Source: Aliiroseovarius salicola (GTDB lineage Bacteria; Pseudomonadota; Alphaproteobacteria; Rhodobacterales; Rhodobacteraceae). From it: 64,000 nt of DNA. This document shows, one piece after another, positions 1 through 8,664 of this stretch. The notes under the pieces were generated by a model. It was given only the letters and a program-made list of their open reading frames with translations, ran no database searches and was not told where the DNA came from. Location of the stretch: the NCBI RefSeq assembly GCF_027891095.1, contig NZ_JAQIIO010000003.1, forward strand, positions 186,001-250,000, written 5' to 3'. Every line of letters starts with the position of its first letter. Within the stretch, counting starts at the first letter, position 1. The position numbers and the translations under genes are program-made.

Positions 1-1242
1 AACGGGTTTCGCGTTGTGACCGAAAACATGCCGGGGTTGGCAAGTGCAAGCCTTGGCATCTGGGTCATGGCTGGTGGACGCCATGAAACCAAGGCGCAAA
101 ATGGTATTGCGCATTTCCTTGAGCATATGGCGTTCAAGGGCACCGAGCGGCGCTCGTCTCTGGAAATCGCCGAAGCGATTGAAGATGTGGGTGGCTATAT
201 CAACGCCTATACCTCGCGCGAGGTCACGGCCTATTACGCCCGGGTCCTGAAACAGGACGTTGCACTGGCTTTTGACGTGATTTCCGACATTGTGCTGAAC
301 CCGGTGTTTGACTTGAACGAGATCGAAACCGAACGCGGTGTGATCCTGCAGGAAATCGGACAGGCGCTGGATACGCCGGATGACGTGATTTTCGACTGGT
401 TGCAGGAGGAAGCCTTTCCGAACCAGCCGCTGGGCCGCACCATTCTGGGCCCGGTGGAACGCGTACAGGGATTCCAGCGTGCGGATCTGGCTGGGTTTGT
501 GGCCCAGCACTACGGCCCAGAACGGCTGATCCTGTCTGCCGCTGGTGCGGTGGATCATGACGAGATCATGCGTCTGGCCGAGACCACCTTTGGCGGTCTG
601 ACCCGCGGGTCGGAATATGCCGAGCCTACCGCCCAATGGGCCAGCGGTGAGCGGCATGAGATCCGTCCGGGGCTCGAGCAGGTGCATTTTGCGCTGGGGA
701 TTGAGGCGCCGGGCTACCGCGACGATGCGTTTTACGCGGCCCAGCTTTTCAGCTCGGCCCTTGGTGGCGGCATGTCTTCGCGTCTGTTTCAGGAAGTCCG
801 GGAAAAGCGTGGGCTGTGCTATTCGATCTATGCGCAGGTCGGCTGTTACGATGACACCGGCATGATGACGATCTACGCGGGTACTTCGAGCGATGATATC
901 GCGGATCTGGCAGGGTTGACCATGCAGGAGCTTGCCCGTTCGGCAGAGGATATGAACGCGCGTGAAATGGAACGCGCCCGGGTGCAGATGAAAGCGGGGC
1001 TTCTGATGGGGCTTGAAAGCCCATCTGCGCGTGCCGAACGGTCTGCCCGTTTGCTGGGCATCTGGGACAGGGTGCCGGGTCTTCATGAAACCGTTGAGAA
1101 GATCGACGCGGTTACGTTGGACGAGATGCGAACCGTGGGCCGCGCGATGGCGCAAGACGGGGCCATGGCCATGGCGGTCTATGGTCCGGCAGAAAAGGCA
1201 TTGCCCCTGTCCGATCTGAGCGAACGCAGAAAGGCAGCGTGA
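1..1242 (+). CDS. M16 family zinc peptidase, 5' end outside window
   Basis: A member of the M16 (pitrilysin / processing-peptidase) family, zinc proteases that cut small peptides. The frame is open from base 1 and the residues before the first in-frame GTG (NGFRVV) fit a normal M16 N-terminus, so only the first few codons are missing. In the visible protein the inverted zinc motif HFLEH is at residues 38-42 and the distal ligand fits Glu118 in the VILQEIG stretch. About 413 residues are visible, close to the usual 420 of the single-chain bacterial form. The stop overlaps the start of the next gene (TGATG), which suggests co-transcription. The family is clear; the substrate is not known. Confidence 0.93.
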   Translation, partial: NGFRVVTENMPGLASASLGIWVMAGGRHETKAQNGIAHFLEHMAFKGTERRSSLEIAEAIEDVGGYINAYTSREVTAYYARVLKQDVALAFDVISDIVLNPVFDLNEIETERGVILQEIGQALDTPDDVIFDWLQEEAFPNQPLGRTILGPVERVQGFQRADLAGFVAQHYGPERLILSAAGAVDHDEIMRLAETTFGGLTRGSEYAEPTAQWASGERHEIRPGLEQVHFALGIEAPGYRDDAFYAAQLFSSALGGGMSSRLFQEVREKRGLCYSIYAQVGCYDDTGMMTIYAGTSSDDIADLAGLTMQELARSAEDMNAREMERARVQMKAGLLMGLESPSARAERSARLLGIWDRVPGLHETVEKIDAVTLDEMRTVGRAMAQDGAMAMAVYGPAEKALPLSDLSERRKAA

Positions 1243-1841
1243 TGTTTGGCCCGTTTTCGACCCGTACACGCAAGAAGTTCCGGATCGAAACCGAGCGGAT
1301 GACGCTGCGCCCCCCTCTGCATGGTGACTATCGCGCCTGGTCGGCCTTGAGAGCGTCCAGCCAAGAATTTCTGACACCATGGGAACCCACATGGGCGGCA
1401 GATCACCTGAGCCGAAAGAGCTTCACCAACCGGGTTTATTGGGCAAATCGTTCGGTGGCAGGGGGCACGGCGCTGCCGCTATTCATGATCCGGCGCGAAG
1501 ATCAGATGCTATTGGGGGCGATCACGCTTGATAATATCCGGCGGGGGCCTTCGCAGGCGGGGACCACCGGCTATTGGGTGGGCGAGTGCTTTGCCCGTCA
1601 GGGCTACATGCGCGAAGGCTTGGAGGCCGTCGTCCATTATGCGTTTCATGATCTCGACCTGAGCCGACTTGAGGCCGGGTGCCTGCCTGAAAATGCCGCG
1701 TCGCGTGGGGTTTTAGAGAAGGTCGGGTTCAAATATGAAGGCGTGGCGCAGAGCTATCTTCAGATCAACGGGCGCTGGCGCAACCATGTTCTCTATGCCA
1801 ATCTGCGATCAGACCGGCGCGGGCGTACCTTAGTGGGGTAA
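1242..1841 (+). CDS. RimJ/RimL-type GNAT N-acetyltransferase
   Basis: A GNAT-fold acetyltransferase of the RimJ/RimL kind, which moves acetyl from acetyl-CoA to an N-terminal amine of a ribosomal or other protein. The opening IETERMTLRPP is the typical first strand of this group. The acetyl-CoA binding region is around GYWVGECFARQGYMREGLE, and the C-terminal ENAASRGVLEKVGFKYEG is the family hallmark helix and turn. The length of 199 residues is usual. The start could be the GTG one codon earlier at 1239; ATG at 1242 overlapping the upstream stop was preferred. It probably forms a two-gene unit with the M16 peptidase. The exact substrate cannot be told from sequence. Confidence 0.88.
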   Translation: MFGPFSTRTRKKFRIETERMTLRPPLHGDYRAWSALRASSQEFLTPWEPTWAADHLSRKSFTNRVYWANRSVAGGTALPLFMIRREDQMLLGAITLDNIRRGPSQAGTTGYWVGECFARQGYMREGLEAVVHYAFHDLDLSRLEAGCLPENAASRGVLEKVGFKYEGVAQSYLQINGRWRNHVLYANLRSDRRGRTLVG

Positions 1842-1896
1842 GCCAGGGTCGACGGGCAGGGGGCTTCGGTTGGCACCTCAGCCCGCAGATGATGGC

Positions 1897-1946
1897 CTCG
1901 CTTCGCTCGGTTGCCTCCGGCGGAGGTATTTGATGCAAGAAAAAAA
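1897..1946 (+). repeat. dispersed intergenic repeat, copy R1 (short type)
   Basis: CCTCCGGCGGAGG palindrome, then TATTTGATGCAAGAAAAAAG. It shares this layout with the copy near 45.9 kb. The purine tail runs into the ribosome binding site of the following oxidase gene. Confidence 0.7.
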
Positions 1947-1955
1947 GAAGGTGTC

Positions 1956-3377
1956 ATGCGGAACGTGGATCAGGAATTTGAGGCGCAGTTGCGGGCTGGT
2001 TTGCCTGCGGCAGTGTTTCGCCCCTTGACCTCGCATTACATGGAAGAACCACGGGGCCAATTCCATGGCTCAGACGGTTTGGTTCTGGCGCCCGGCACTG
2101 TCGATGAAGTTTCCACCATCTTGCGTACTTGCCATCAGGCATCTGTACCGGTCGTGCCATTTGGTGGTGGCACCGGGTTGGTGGGGGGGCAGGTGATGCC
2201 CGCCGAGCTTTGCGCGAGACCGGTTATCCTCTCAATGGAACGAATGACCCGGGTTCGGGACATATACCCTGACGAAAATGTTCTGGTCGCGGAAGCTGGC
2301 GCAATTCTGGCGGATGTTCAATCCGCTGCTGAACAAGTGGATCGGTTGTTTCCCTTGTCTCTGGCCTCAGAAGGGTCGTGCCGGATTGGGGGCTGCCTGT
2401 CCACCAATGCGGGCGGAGTGAACGTGCTGCGCTATGGCAATGCACGTGCGCTTTGTCTGGGGCTTGAGGCCGTGTTGCCTGACGGGCGGATCTGGCATGG
2501 GCTGAAGCGGCTCAGGAAAGACAATACTGGTTATGATCTGGTGAACCTTTTGTGCGGAGCTGAGGGTACGTTAGGGGTGATCACGGCCGCCAGCCTTCGC
2601 TTGTCGCCACGCCCCCGATCGGTGGCTACTGCCCTTTTGGTGGTCGATAGACCGGCAGCAGCTCTTTCGTTGCTGACGTTGGTGCAGACGCAATTGGGCG
2701 AGGGGATCTCGGCGTTTGAACTGATTTCCGGGGTTGGTCTGGCGTTTCTGGAAGAGGCCGGGATGGGTGGCCCTCAACCCTTTAAGGCGCACCCACCCTG
2801 GACCGTGCTGATCGAACTTGGATTGGGGGGTGTCGGGCAAGCCCAGGCGGCTCTGCTTGACCTGTTCGAGGCCGCGTTGGAAAAGGGCCTCGTTTCGGAT
2901 GGTGTCATTGCCCAATCAGATGCCCAAAGGCTCGCGCTGTGGAAGCTGCGCGAAGAGATCCCTCTGGCCAATCGCCATGTGGGGGCGATCTCGTCGCATG
3001 ACATCTCACTGCCGCTGTCGGACATTCCCGACTTCCTCGCGCGCGCCGATGCGTTACTCGCGGCACTTGACCCTTTCCGCATAAATGCGTTTGGCCATCT
3101 TGGGGACGGCAATCTGCACTATAATGTCTTTCCGCCGAAAGGACGGTCCAAGCAGGACTATGAGGATCAGGTCAACCAAATCCGTGAGATCGTCTACGGT
3201 CTGGTGCACGAGTATGGCGGATCTTTCTCGGCAGAGCACGGCGTGGGGCGGCTTAAAACCTCCGAACTTGAGCGGTTCGGTGATCCGACTCGCCTTGCGG
3301 CTATGCGCGCGATCAAACAGGCACTAGACCCCAAGGGTATCATGAACCCGGGGGTGTTATTTGCTCACACCTCCTGA
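1956..3377 (+). CDS. FAD-linked oxidase, D-2-hydroxyacid dehydrogenase type (GlcD/D-lactate dehydrogenase family)
   Basis: A flavoprotein of the vanillyl-alcohol-oxidase fold (FAD_binding_4 then FAD-oxidase_C), oxidising a D-2-hydroxy acid such as D-lactate, glycolate or D-2-hydroxyglutarate. The FAD pyrophosphate loop is PFGGGTGLVGGQV near residues 65-77. The C-terminal domain carries the metal and active-site signatures NAFGHLGDGNLHYNV and SAEHGVGRLK, with the C-terminal DPKGIMNPG typical of the group. Length is 473 residues, as expected. The start at 1956 was chosen over an in-frame upstream codon because AAGAAGG sits just before it and family proteins begin about here. The gene is alone on its strand; which hydroxy acid is used is not decidable. 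Confidence 0.9.
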   Translation: MRNVDQEFEAQLRAGLPAAVFRPLTSHYMEEPRGQFHGSDGLVLAPGTVDEVSTILRTCHQASVPVVPFGGGTGLVGGQVMPAELCARPVILSMERMTRVRDIYPDENVLVAEAGAILADVQSAAEQVDRLFPLSLASEGSCRIGGCLSTNAGGVNVLRYGNARALCLGLEAVLPDGRIWHGLKRLRKDNTGYDLVNLLCGAEGTLGVITAASLRLSPRPRSVATALLVVDRPAAALSLLTLVQTQLGEGISAFELISGVGLAFLEEAGMGGPQPFKAHPPWTVLIELGLGGVGQAQAALLDLFEAALEKGLVSDGVIAQSDAQRLALWKLREEIPLANRHVGAISSHDISLPLSDIPDFLARADALLAALDPFRINAFGHLGDGNLHYNVFPPKGRSKQDYEDQVNQIREIVYGLVHEYGGSFSAEHGVGRLKTSELERFGDPTRLAAMRAIKQALDPKGIMNPGVLFAHTS

Positions 3378-3709
3378 GCGTTCCCTTTCTTTTTTCTTGC
3401 CCGAAATACCTCGGGGTGAGCGGCAAAGCCGCGAGGGGCAGCGCCCCTCAGGCTCATTCGCAGAACGAGCCATGCCCACACGGCGGAGCCCTCATATCAG
3501 GGCGACAGAGTGCGGGAGAACCGTCGCCTCGCCCCCGAGCTGCCTCATCCTCAAAATGAGTGATGCCCCGCCTTTGGGTGAAGGCAGGGCATCGCACGGG
3601 GTCGATAAATATCGGCGTGCACAAGCAGCGTCCGTTGCTCCAACGGACATGTGTGTTTTAGCGGTGAAGGATTAACAACCCGTTCACAAGGCATCGTGTT
3701 TCGGAGCTC
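3378..3709. other. gene-free gap
   Basis: A 332-base gap between convergent genes. The first part holds a dispersed repeat copy. The rest shows no convincing ORF with a ribosome binding site, no tRNA fold and no clear terminator. Confidence 0.6.
3390..3449 (-). repeat. dispersed intergenic repeat, copy R2 (long type)
   Basis: Read on the minus strand it is GGGGCGCTGCCCC, then a GCGGCTTTGCCGC hairpin, then CCCCGAGGTATTT, three variable bases and GCAAGAAAAAAG. This matches copies near 15.4 and 30.5 kb. Confidence 0.75.
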
Positions 3710-4240
3710 TCAAAGCCCCTCGAACTCGCAAAGAACATGCACATCCATGCCCATGTCCTCAAGCACCTTGCGTCCGCCGAGTTCCGGCAGATCGACAATG
3801 AACGCACACCCGATGATGTCAGCGCCGACACGTTCCAGAAGTTTGATGCCCGCGCCAGCAGTGCCACCGGTCGCCAACAAGTCATCGACCAAAAGCACGC
3901 GTTCACCCGGTTGGATCGCGTCGGTGTGCATCTCGACCACCGCCTCGCCATATTCCAGCGTATAGGCCTGCGAAAGCGTTTCACCGGGCAGCTTACCCTT
4001 CTTACGGACGGGTACAAATCCGGTGCCAAGTTGGTGGGCAATCGCGCCGCCGATGATAAAACCACGGGCTTCAAGACCAACAACCTTGTCGATCGGCTGC
4101 CCTGCATAGGGGTGCAGCATCTGGTCGATTGCCATGCGCATCCCGCGCGGGTCGGCAAACAGCGTTGTTACATCGCGAAACAGGATCCCTTCGTGGGGGA
4201 AGTCGACGATGGTGCGGATATAGTCCTTGACGGTTTTCAT
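3710..4240 (-). CDS. apt: adenine phosphoribosyltransferase
   Basis: Purine salvage enzyme joining adenine to PRPP to give AMP and pyrophosphate in the cytoplasm. The PRPP-binding loop [14 protein letters not shown] is at residues 115-128, and the [10 protein letters not shown] segment near residues 57-65 is characteristic of bacterial Apt. The 176-residue length is typical. Its ATG overlaps the stop of the upstream DUF418 gene by four bases (ATGA), so the two are translationally linked. Confidence 0.96.
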   Translation of the reverse strand: MKTVKDYIRTIVDFPHEGILFRDVTTLFADPRGMRMAIDQMLHPYAGQPIDKVVGLEARGFIIGGAIAHQLGTGFVPVRKKGKLPGETLSQAYTLEYGEAVVEMHTDAIQPGERVLLVDDLLATGGTAGAGIKLLERVGADIIGCAFIVDLPELGGRKVLEDMGMDVHVLCEFEGL

Positions 4241-5289
4241 GTCTTACCTTCGGTGGTGATGCGCATCAGGGCCTCTATTGGCCCACGGCGGAAGATACGC
4301 AACCAGATGCCTGCAAACAATGCGGCAGATGCGACAAATCCCATGGAATAGGCAAAAATTCCAAAGCTGGTCATCTGCCCGTCCAAAAGCCCCAAGGCCT
4401 CAAGCAGCCCCATGCCAATCAGGATATGCGCCACGTAAAGCGAAAGCGTTATGCGACCGGGGGCCACAAAGATCAATTCCAGCCGGATCAGGCACAACAG
4501 CGGGGTGATAAGAAGGATGGCCCCCAGCGCTGCCGTTGCCGTGGCCCCTGCCGCAATCATGAAAAGCGGACCGGGCGGGATTGGCGTGGTGCCCATGAGA
4601 TCCCCCCACTCAGGCAGTTCGATCAGCGATTGAGACAGGAGCTCGGTCGCTGCGGCAATCACAGCCCCTCCGATCAGCAGACCCAGCTGGACCGGCACAC
4701 GGGTCAGCTTCAACCGCCCCAGCCACAGGCCAAACAGAAGAAAGCCTGCCCAAGGAAAGACGGGATACCACCCATTATAAAGCGTGTGGCGCAGGAAACC
4801 GGGCAGGGTCCAGACATCCGCGTAGGTGAGGCTGTCCCAGTTCCAGCCCACGCTATAATCCAGCAAAGCCTGCGCCAGAGCGCCGATCACCACAAACCCT
4901 GCGGCCACCAGCAATAGGGTGCGGTTCGACACGCTCAGAAAGGCAGCGCCGACAAGGAAATAGAACGTATAGAAATGCAGGATATCGGCGTCGAAGATCA
5001 GCATATTCGCCATACCAATCCCAAACAGGAAGATGGCGCGGCGCAGGGTCAGGTGCCATGCGGGTGTGCCAAGTGCCACCCCGACCCCTGCTAGAATGAC
5101 AAACAAGGCTGCTGCGCGGCCCTCGAGATACCCGGTCAGGATTGCAGGCCAGTCCAGCGCCCAGTCCGACACCACATCGGCACCCCCCCAGCCCCCGCCG
5201 GTTGTCACCTCGGCGGTAATGCGGAAGTTGACCAAAACCATGCCTGCAAACGCGAAAAAACGCGCGATATCAATGCCCTGATTGCGCAT
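4237..5289 (-). CDS. DUF418 family multipass membrane protein
   Basis: An inner-membrane protein with about ten predicted hydrophobic helices and the [14 protein letters not shown]-like opening typical of the DUF418/YeiB group, whose role is not established. The open frame could extend about 58 codons further upstream, but that extension is not hydrophobic and lacks family character; ATG at 5289 is preceded by a GGAG element and starts [10 protein letters not shown], which fits the family start. It is about 350 residues long, and the C-terminal DUF418 region lies near [14 protein letters not shown]. It overlaps apt by four bases. Confidence 0.85.
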   Translation of the reverse strand: MRNQGIDIARFFAFAGMVLVNFRITAEVTTGGGWGGADVVSDWALDWPAILTGYLEGRAAALFVILAGVGVALGTPAWHLTLRRAIFLFGIGMANMLIFDADILHFYTFYFLVGAAFLSVSNRTLLLVAAGFVVIGALAQALLDYSVGWNWDSLTYADVWTLPGFLRHTLYNGWYPVFPWAGFLLFGLWLGRLKLTRVPVQLGLLIGGAVIAAATELLSQSLIELPEWGDLMGTTPIPPGPLFMIAAGATATAALGAILLITPLLCLIRLELIFVAPGRITLSLYVAHILIGMGLLEALGLLDGQMTSFGIFAYSMGFVASAALFAGIWLRIFRRGPIEALMRITTEGKT

Positions 5290-5513
5290 GTCTGCTCCGC
5301 TGTCCTTTTTTGTTTGCAAGGAGTCTGAGGCCAGTTGGGGCAGGGTGCAAGAGAGAATCAACCAATCATGTAATCCATGTTTCATGAGGTCGATGATGAA
5401 AGCCGCGCGGTCGTCCCGAAACCAAGCTGGGGAGGGCGTCATCAGGGTTTCTTTTTTATTCAATACCCGTTAGGTAGCCACATCGCGAACAATCCTCCCA
5501 TCAAGGTGATCTG

Positions 5514-7145
5514 ATGCCCCGAGCTCTTCTGGCCCGTTATGCCGCCCGTATTGAACGCCCCGATCTGCGCTTGTCGCCGAACGAGATCCTGACACCTGCC
5601 CGGATCAAGATCGAGCTTCTGTCCGGCTTGACCGTGGCCCTTGCGCTGGTGCCCGAAGCGGTCGCATTTGCCTTTGTGGCAGGCGTGCACCCGCTGGTGG
5701 GCCTTTATGCCGCATTCATGGTGGGGCTGATCACCGCAGTGATCGGTGGGCGCCCCGGCATGATCTCGGGCGCGACCGGTGCGCTGGCGGTGGTTATGGT
5801 GGCGCTGGTGGCGCAACATGGGGTGGAATATCTCTTTGCCACTGTGGTCTTGATGGGGCTGTTGCAGATATTTGCGGGGATTATGCATTGGGGCAAGTTT
5901 ATCCGCCTCGTGCCGCACCCGGTGATGCTGGGCTTTGTGAACGGGCTTGCGATCGTTATTTTCCTGGCGCAGATGACGCAGTTCAAACAGCCCGGAAATC
6001 CTGATGCGTGGCTGACAGGGATGCAGCTTTACACCATGTTGGGGCTTGTGGGCCTGACCATGCTGATCATCTGGGGTCTACCGAAAATCACCAATATCAT
6101 CCCTGCACCACTGGCCGGGATCGGCATCGTGGCGGGTCTGGTCATTGCCTTTGGCATCAATGTGCCTACCGTGGGTGACATGGCCTCGATCAAGGGTGGG
6201 CTGCCGAGCTTCCACTGGATGTTTGGCGAAGGAGAGGGGCTTTATGGCACGATGCTTGCGCCCTTCACGCTGGAAACGCTCTGGATCATTCTGCCCTACG
6301 CCGTGATCCTTGCCGCCATTGGTCTGATCGAAAGCCTTCTGACCCTGAACCTTGTGGGTGAGATCACCGGCCAGCGTGGTGGTGCTTCGCAGGAATGTAT
6401 CGCTCAGGGGGCCTCAAACGTGGTCACTGGCTTCTTCGGCGGCATGGGCGGTTGCGCGATGATCGGTCAGTCGATGATCAACGTGAAATCAGGCGGGCGC
6501 ACCCGCATTGCCGGTATTGCAGCAGCCGTGTTCTTGCTGCTCTTCATCGTTGCTGCGTCCAGCTGGATTGAAATGATCCCGCTCGCGGCCCTTGTTGGCG
6601 TGATGTTCATGGTGGTGATCGGTACCTTTGCCTGGAACTCGCTGACAATCCTACGCCGCGTGCCGCGTATCGATGCCTTTGTCATCCTGCTGGTGACCGC
6701 TGTCACCGTCTATGAAGACCTCGCCGTGGCCGTTGTGGTCGGTGTGATCGTATCGGCGCTGGCCTACGCCTGGAATGCCGCAGCGCGCATCCACGCGGTC
6801 ACGCGCGATGAAGAGGGCGCCAAGGTCTATGACGTTGAGGGCCCGCTGTTCTTTGGCTCAGCCGACGGGTTCATCGAGCTTTTCGACGTGAAGAACGACC
6901 CAGAGCTTGTGGTGATCGAATTTGCCCGCTCTCGCGTGGTTGACCAATCCGCCTTGCAGGCCATCGAAGCGGTAGCGGCAAAATATGAAGCGGCGGGCAA
7001 GAAGGTCCAGCTGCGCCACCTAAGCCGCGATTGCCACGACCTGTTGACCAAGGCGGGGCACTTGATGGTCGACAGCGATGATGACCCGGATTACGAAATC
7101 GCGGCGGATTACTCGGTCAAGACTGGGATCCTTGGCGGGCACTAA
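5514..7145 (+). CDS. SulP family inorganic anion transporter with STAS domain
   Basis: A SLC26/SulP permease, expected to move sulfate, bicarbonate or another anion across the inner membrane. The first 420 or so residues are hydrophobic helices containing the SulP motifs LPEAVAFAFVAGV-like (VALALVPEAVAFAFVAGVHP region) and GFFGGMGGCAMIGQSM. A cytoplasmic STAS domain occupies roughly residues 430-530 (VEGPLFFGSADGFIELF and later VVDQSALQAIEA). Length 543 is slightly shorter than plant-type SulP but normal for bacterial ones. AAGGTGA precedes the ATG. It is followed by a strong terminator and stands alone. Sulfate is one plausible substrate given the assimilation genes at the far end, but bicarbonate is equally possible. 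Confidence 0.9.
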   Translation: MPRALLARYAARIERPDLRLSPNEILTPARIKIELLSGLTVALALVPEAVAFAFVAGVHPLVGLYAAFMVGLITAVIGGRPGMISGATGALAVVMVALVAQHGVEYLFATVVLMGLLQIFAGIMHWGKFIRLVPHPVMLGFVNGLAIVIFLAQMTQFKQPGNPDAWLTGMQLYTMLGLVGLTMLIIWGLPKITNIIPAPLAGIGIVAGLVIAFGINVPTVGDMASIKGGLPSFHWMFGEGEGLYGTMLAPFTLETLWIILPYAVILAAIGLIESLLTLNLVGEITGQRGGASQECIAQGASNVVTGFFGGMGGCAMIGQSMINVKSGGRTRIAGIAAAVFLLLFIVAASSWIEMIPLAALVGVMFMVVIGTFAWNSLTILRRVPRIDAFVILLVTAVTVYEDLAVAVVVGVIVSALAYAWNAAARIHAVTRDEEGAKVYDVEGPLFFGSADGFIELFDVKNDPELVVIEFARSRVVDQSALQAIEAVAAKYEAAGKKVQLRHLSRDCHDLLTKAGHLMVDSDDDPDYEIAADYSVKTGILGGH

Positions 7146-7166
7146 GCCACCCGTGCAGATTTGATT

Positions 7167-7190
7167 AGGGCGCCGTCTGGCGCCCTTTTT
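7167..7190 (+). terminator. rho-independent terminator after the SulP gene
   Basis: Seven-base-pair stem GGGCGCC/GGCGCCC with a GTCT loop, followed by five T. Confidence 0.9.
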
Positions 7191-7201
7191 CGTTTGTCCA
7201 G

Positions 7202-7807
7202 TTACTCGCCGGGCCGCTTCAGCTCAAATTGGTCCCGCACCACAGTGTAATTGCGATAGCCCATCCGGGCGAGCAGGCCTTTCGATGTCGGATCAAAGAT
7301 CCCGTCGATCAGGCAATCCTCATTCAAATGTACCCCAACAACTTCACCGAAACAGACGAGGTTTTCCTTGCCGGGCAGGCGTGTGATTTGGGTGAGTTTG
7401 CACTCAAGGGCGGCTGGAGCAGCGGCAATGCGAGCGCAATTGATCAGCTCACACCCGGTTTTCTCAAGTCCCGCGCGCGTGAACTCGTCTACGTCACGCT
7501 CATAAGCTCCGGAAGAGATATTCATCGCATTTGTCATATCTTCGCTGACAATATGCACGCAAAACTCGCCCGTATTGTTGATATTGTCCAAACTGTCTTT
7601 CCCCAGATCACGATCAGATTTCCCGGATGTCGAAGCAAACATGACCTGTGGCGGCTCATAGGCCACCCCGTTGAAAAATGAATAGGGGGCGAGATTGTCT
7701 CTCCCCTCGGTGTCACGGGTCGAGATCCAGGCTATCGGGCGCGGCGTGACAATGGCGTTGAACGGGTTGTGCGGCAGCCCGTGACCCTCTTTCGGTTGAT
7801 AAAACAT
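7202..7807 (-). CDS. flavin reductase-like domain protein (DIM6/NTAB family)
   Basis: A split-barrel FMN-binding protein of the flavin reductase family. The opening FYQPKEGHGLPHNPFNAIVT and the segments RPIAWISTRD and LAPYSFFNGVAYEPPQVMFA are the usual flavin-binding and core strands of this group. Length is 201 residues, which is normal. The gene is divergent from a GNAT gene across a 66-base spacer containing an inverted repeat. Members of this family reduce free FMN for a partner monooxygenase or act on unknown substrates; no partner oxygenase is nearby. Confidence 0.88.
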   Translation of the reverse strand: MFYQPKEGHGLPHNPFNAIVTPRPIAWISTRDTEGRDNLAPYSFFNGVAYEPPQVMFASTSGKSDRDLGKDSLDNINNTGEFCVHIVSEDMTNAMNISSGAYERDVDEFTRAGLEKTGCELINCARIAAAPAALECKLTQITRLPGKENLVCFGEVVGVHLNEDCLIDGIFDPTSKGLLARMGYRNYTVVRDQFELKRPGE

Positions 7808-7810
7808 GCG

Positions 7811-7868
7811 CTTCTCCCTTTTCTCGCCGCTCTCCTCCTGCTAGCAGCAAAAGAGGAGAAAAGGGAAG
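7811..7868. promoter_or_regulatory. symmetrical divergent intergenic region
   Basis: Arms TCCCTTTTCTC (7815-7825) and GAGAAAAGGGA (7856-7866) are exact inverted copies, with a central palindrome CTGCTAGCAG (7838-7847). Each arm is the purine-rich ribosome binding region of one divergent gene. Confidence 0.6.
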
Positions 7869-7873
7869 GTGCC

Positions 7874-8368
7874 GTGTATACGCTGACGGTAGAACAGGAA
7901 GACGACTGGTGGGAGGTAGAAGCCCTCTATGACACCTGTTTTGCGCCGGGGCGCGAAGCATTGTCGTCTTATCGCCTGCGTCATGGTGTTGACCCGGTTC
8001 CATCGCTGTCGATGGTTGCGCGGGATGCGGACGGGATCATTGGGGGGGCCATTCGCTATTGGCCTGTTAGGATCGGTGGGGAAACAGCCCTATTGCTGGG
8101 CCCTGTAGCCGTGCACCCGACGCGTCAGGGCGAGGGCCTTGGCGGACTTTTGATCCGCGGCAGCCTGGAACAAGCTAAGGCCGAAGGTTGGGAGCGGGTC
8201 CTATTGGTGGGGGACGCGCCCTACTATCGTCGGTTTGGTTTCAGTAGGCTTACCGGGGTGATCATGCCCCCGCCCACCAATCCCGATCGGGTTCTTGGTA
8301 TCGCTCTGCGCTCTGATGCCTGGGTGGGCATCATCGGTGATGTCGAGCGATTTGTGATCGATGTGTGA
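7874..8368 (+). CDS. GNAT family N-acetyltransferase
   Basis: A small acetyl-CoA-dependent acetyltransferase, about 164 residues, like YhbS-type GNATs. The acetyl-CoA loop is visible in LLGPVAVHPTRQGEGLGGLL, followed by VLLVGDAPYYRRFGFSR, a well-conserved C-terminal strand and helix of this subgroup. The frame could be extended upstream to 7769, but that part overlaps the divergent flavin reductase gene; GTG at 7874 with AGGGAAGG before it gives a normal family N-terminus (YTLTVEQEDDWWEVEALYD). Substrate unknown. Confidence 0.85.
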   Translation: MYTLTVEQEDDWWEVEALYDTCFAPGREALSSYRLRHGVDPVPSLSMVARDADGIIGGAIRYWPVRIGGETALLLGPVAVHPTRQGEGLGGLLIRGSLEQAKAEGWERVLLVGDAPYYRRFGFSRLTGVIMPPPTNPDRVLGIALRSDAWVGIIGDVERFVIDV

Positions 8369-8629
8369 GCTCGCGCGTAAGGGATGTTGATCCATTCCAA
8401 GGCGCGCGCTGTTGGGTAGGCTCTGCTCTGTGGGGCCATCAGTTTCAAAATTACGAAGCTCAATAAAGTTACGCCAGGCCCGGTACACCGAGACCGCCAA
8501 TAAAAGACAAAACAAAATCAGAGAAATTTCAAACAAGCCTGTTTTCCTGCTACCGGAAGAATTAAAATGAATCCCACCCACCCCAATAGGTGGATATGCG
8601 AGTGCAAAAGTAAACAAGAATAGGTGCAT
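8201..8629 (-). CDS. possible small membrane protein, doubtful
   Basis: In this minus-strand frame two hydrophobic segments are seen near the N-terminus (LFLFTFALAYPPIG and ISLILFCLLLAVSVY) followed by a polar tail that runs antisense into the end of the GNAT gene. The base composition of the region between 8370 and 8660 is visibly lower in G+C than its neighbours. The ATG at 8629 has no strong ribosome binding site. No family was recognised. It may be a real orphan gene, a remnant, or chance. Confidence 0.25.
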   Translation of the reverse strand: MHLFLFTFALAYPPIGVGGIHFNSSGSRKTGLFEISLILFCLLLAVSVYRAWRNFIELRNFETDGPTEQSLPNSARLGMDQHPLRASSHIDHKSLDITDDAHPGIRAQSDTKNPIGIGGRGHDHPGKPTETKPTIVGRVPHQ

Positions 8630-8664
8630 CAACGCAGTAAAGGCGATTGACGTCGCGTAAGCTC

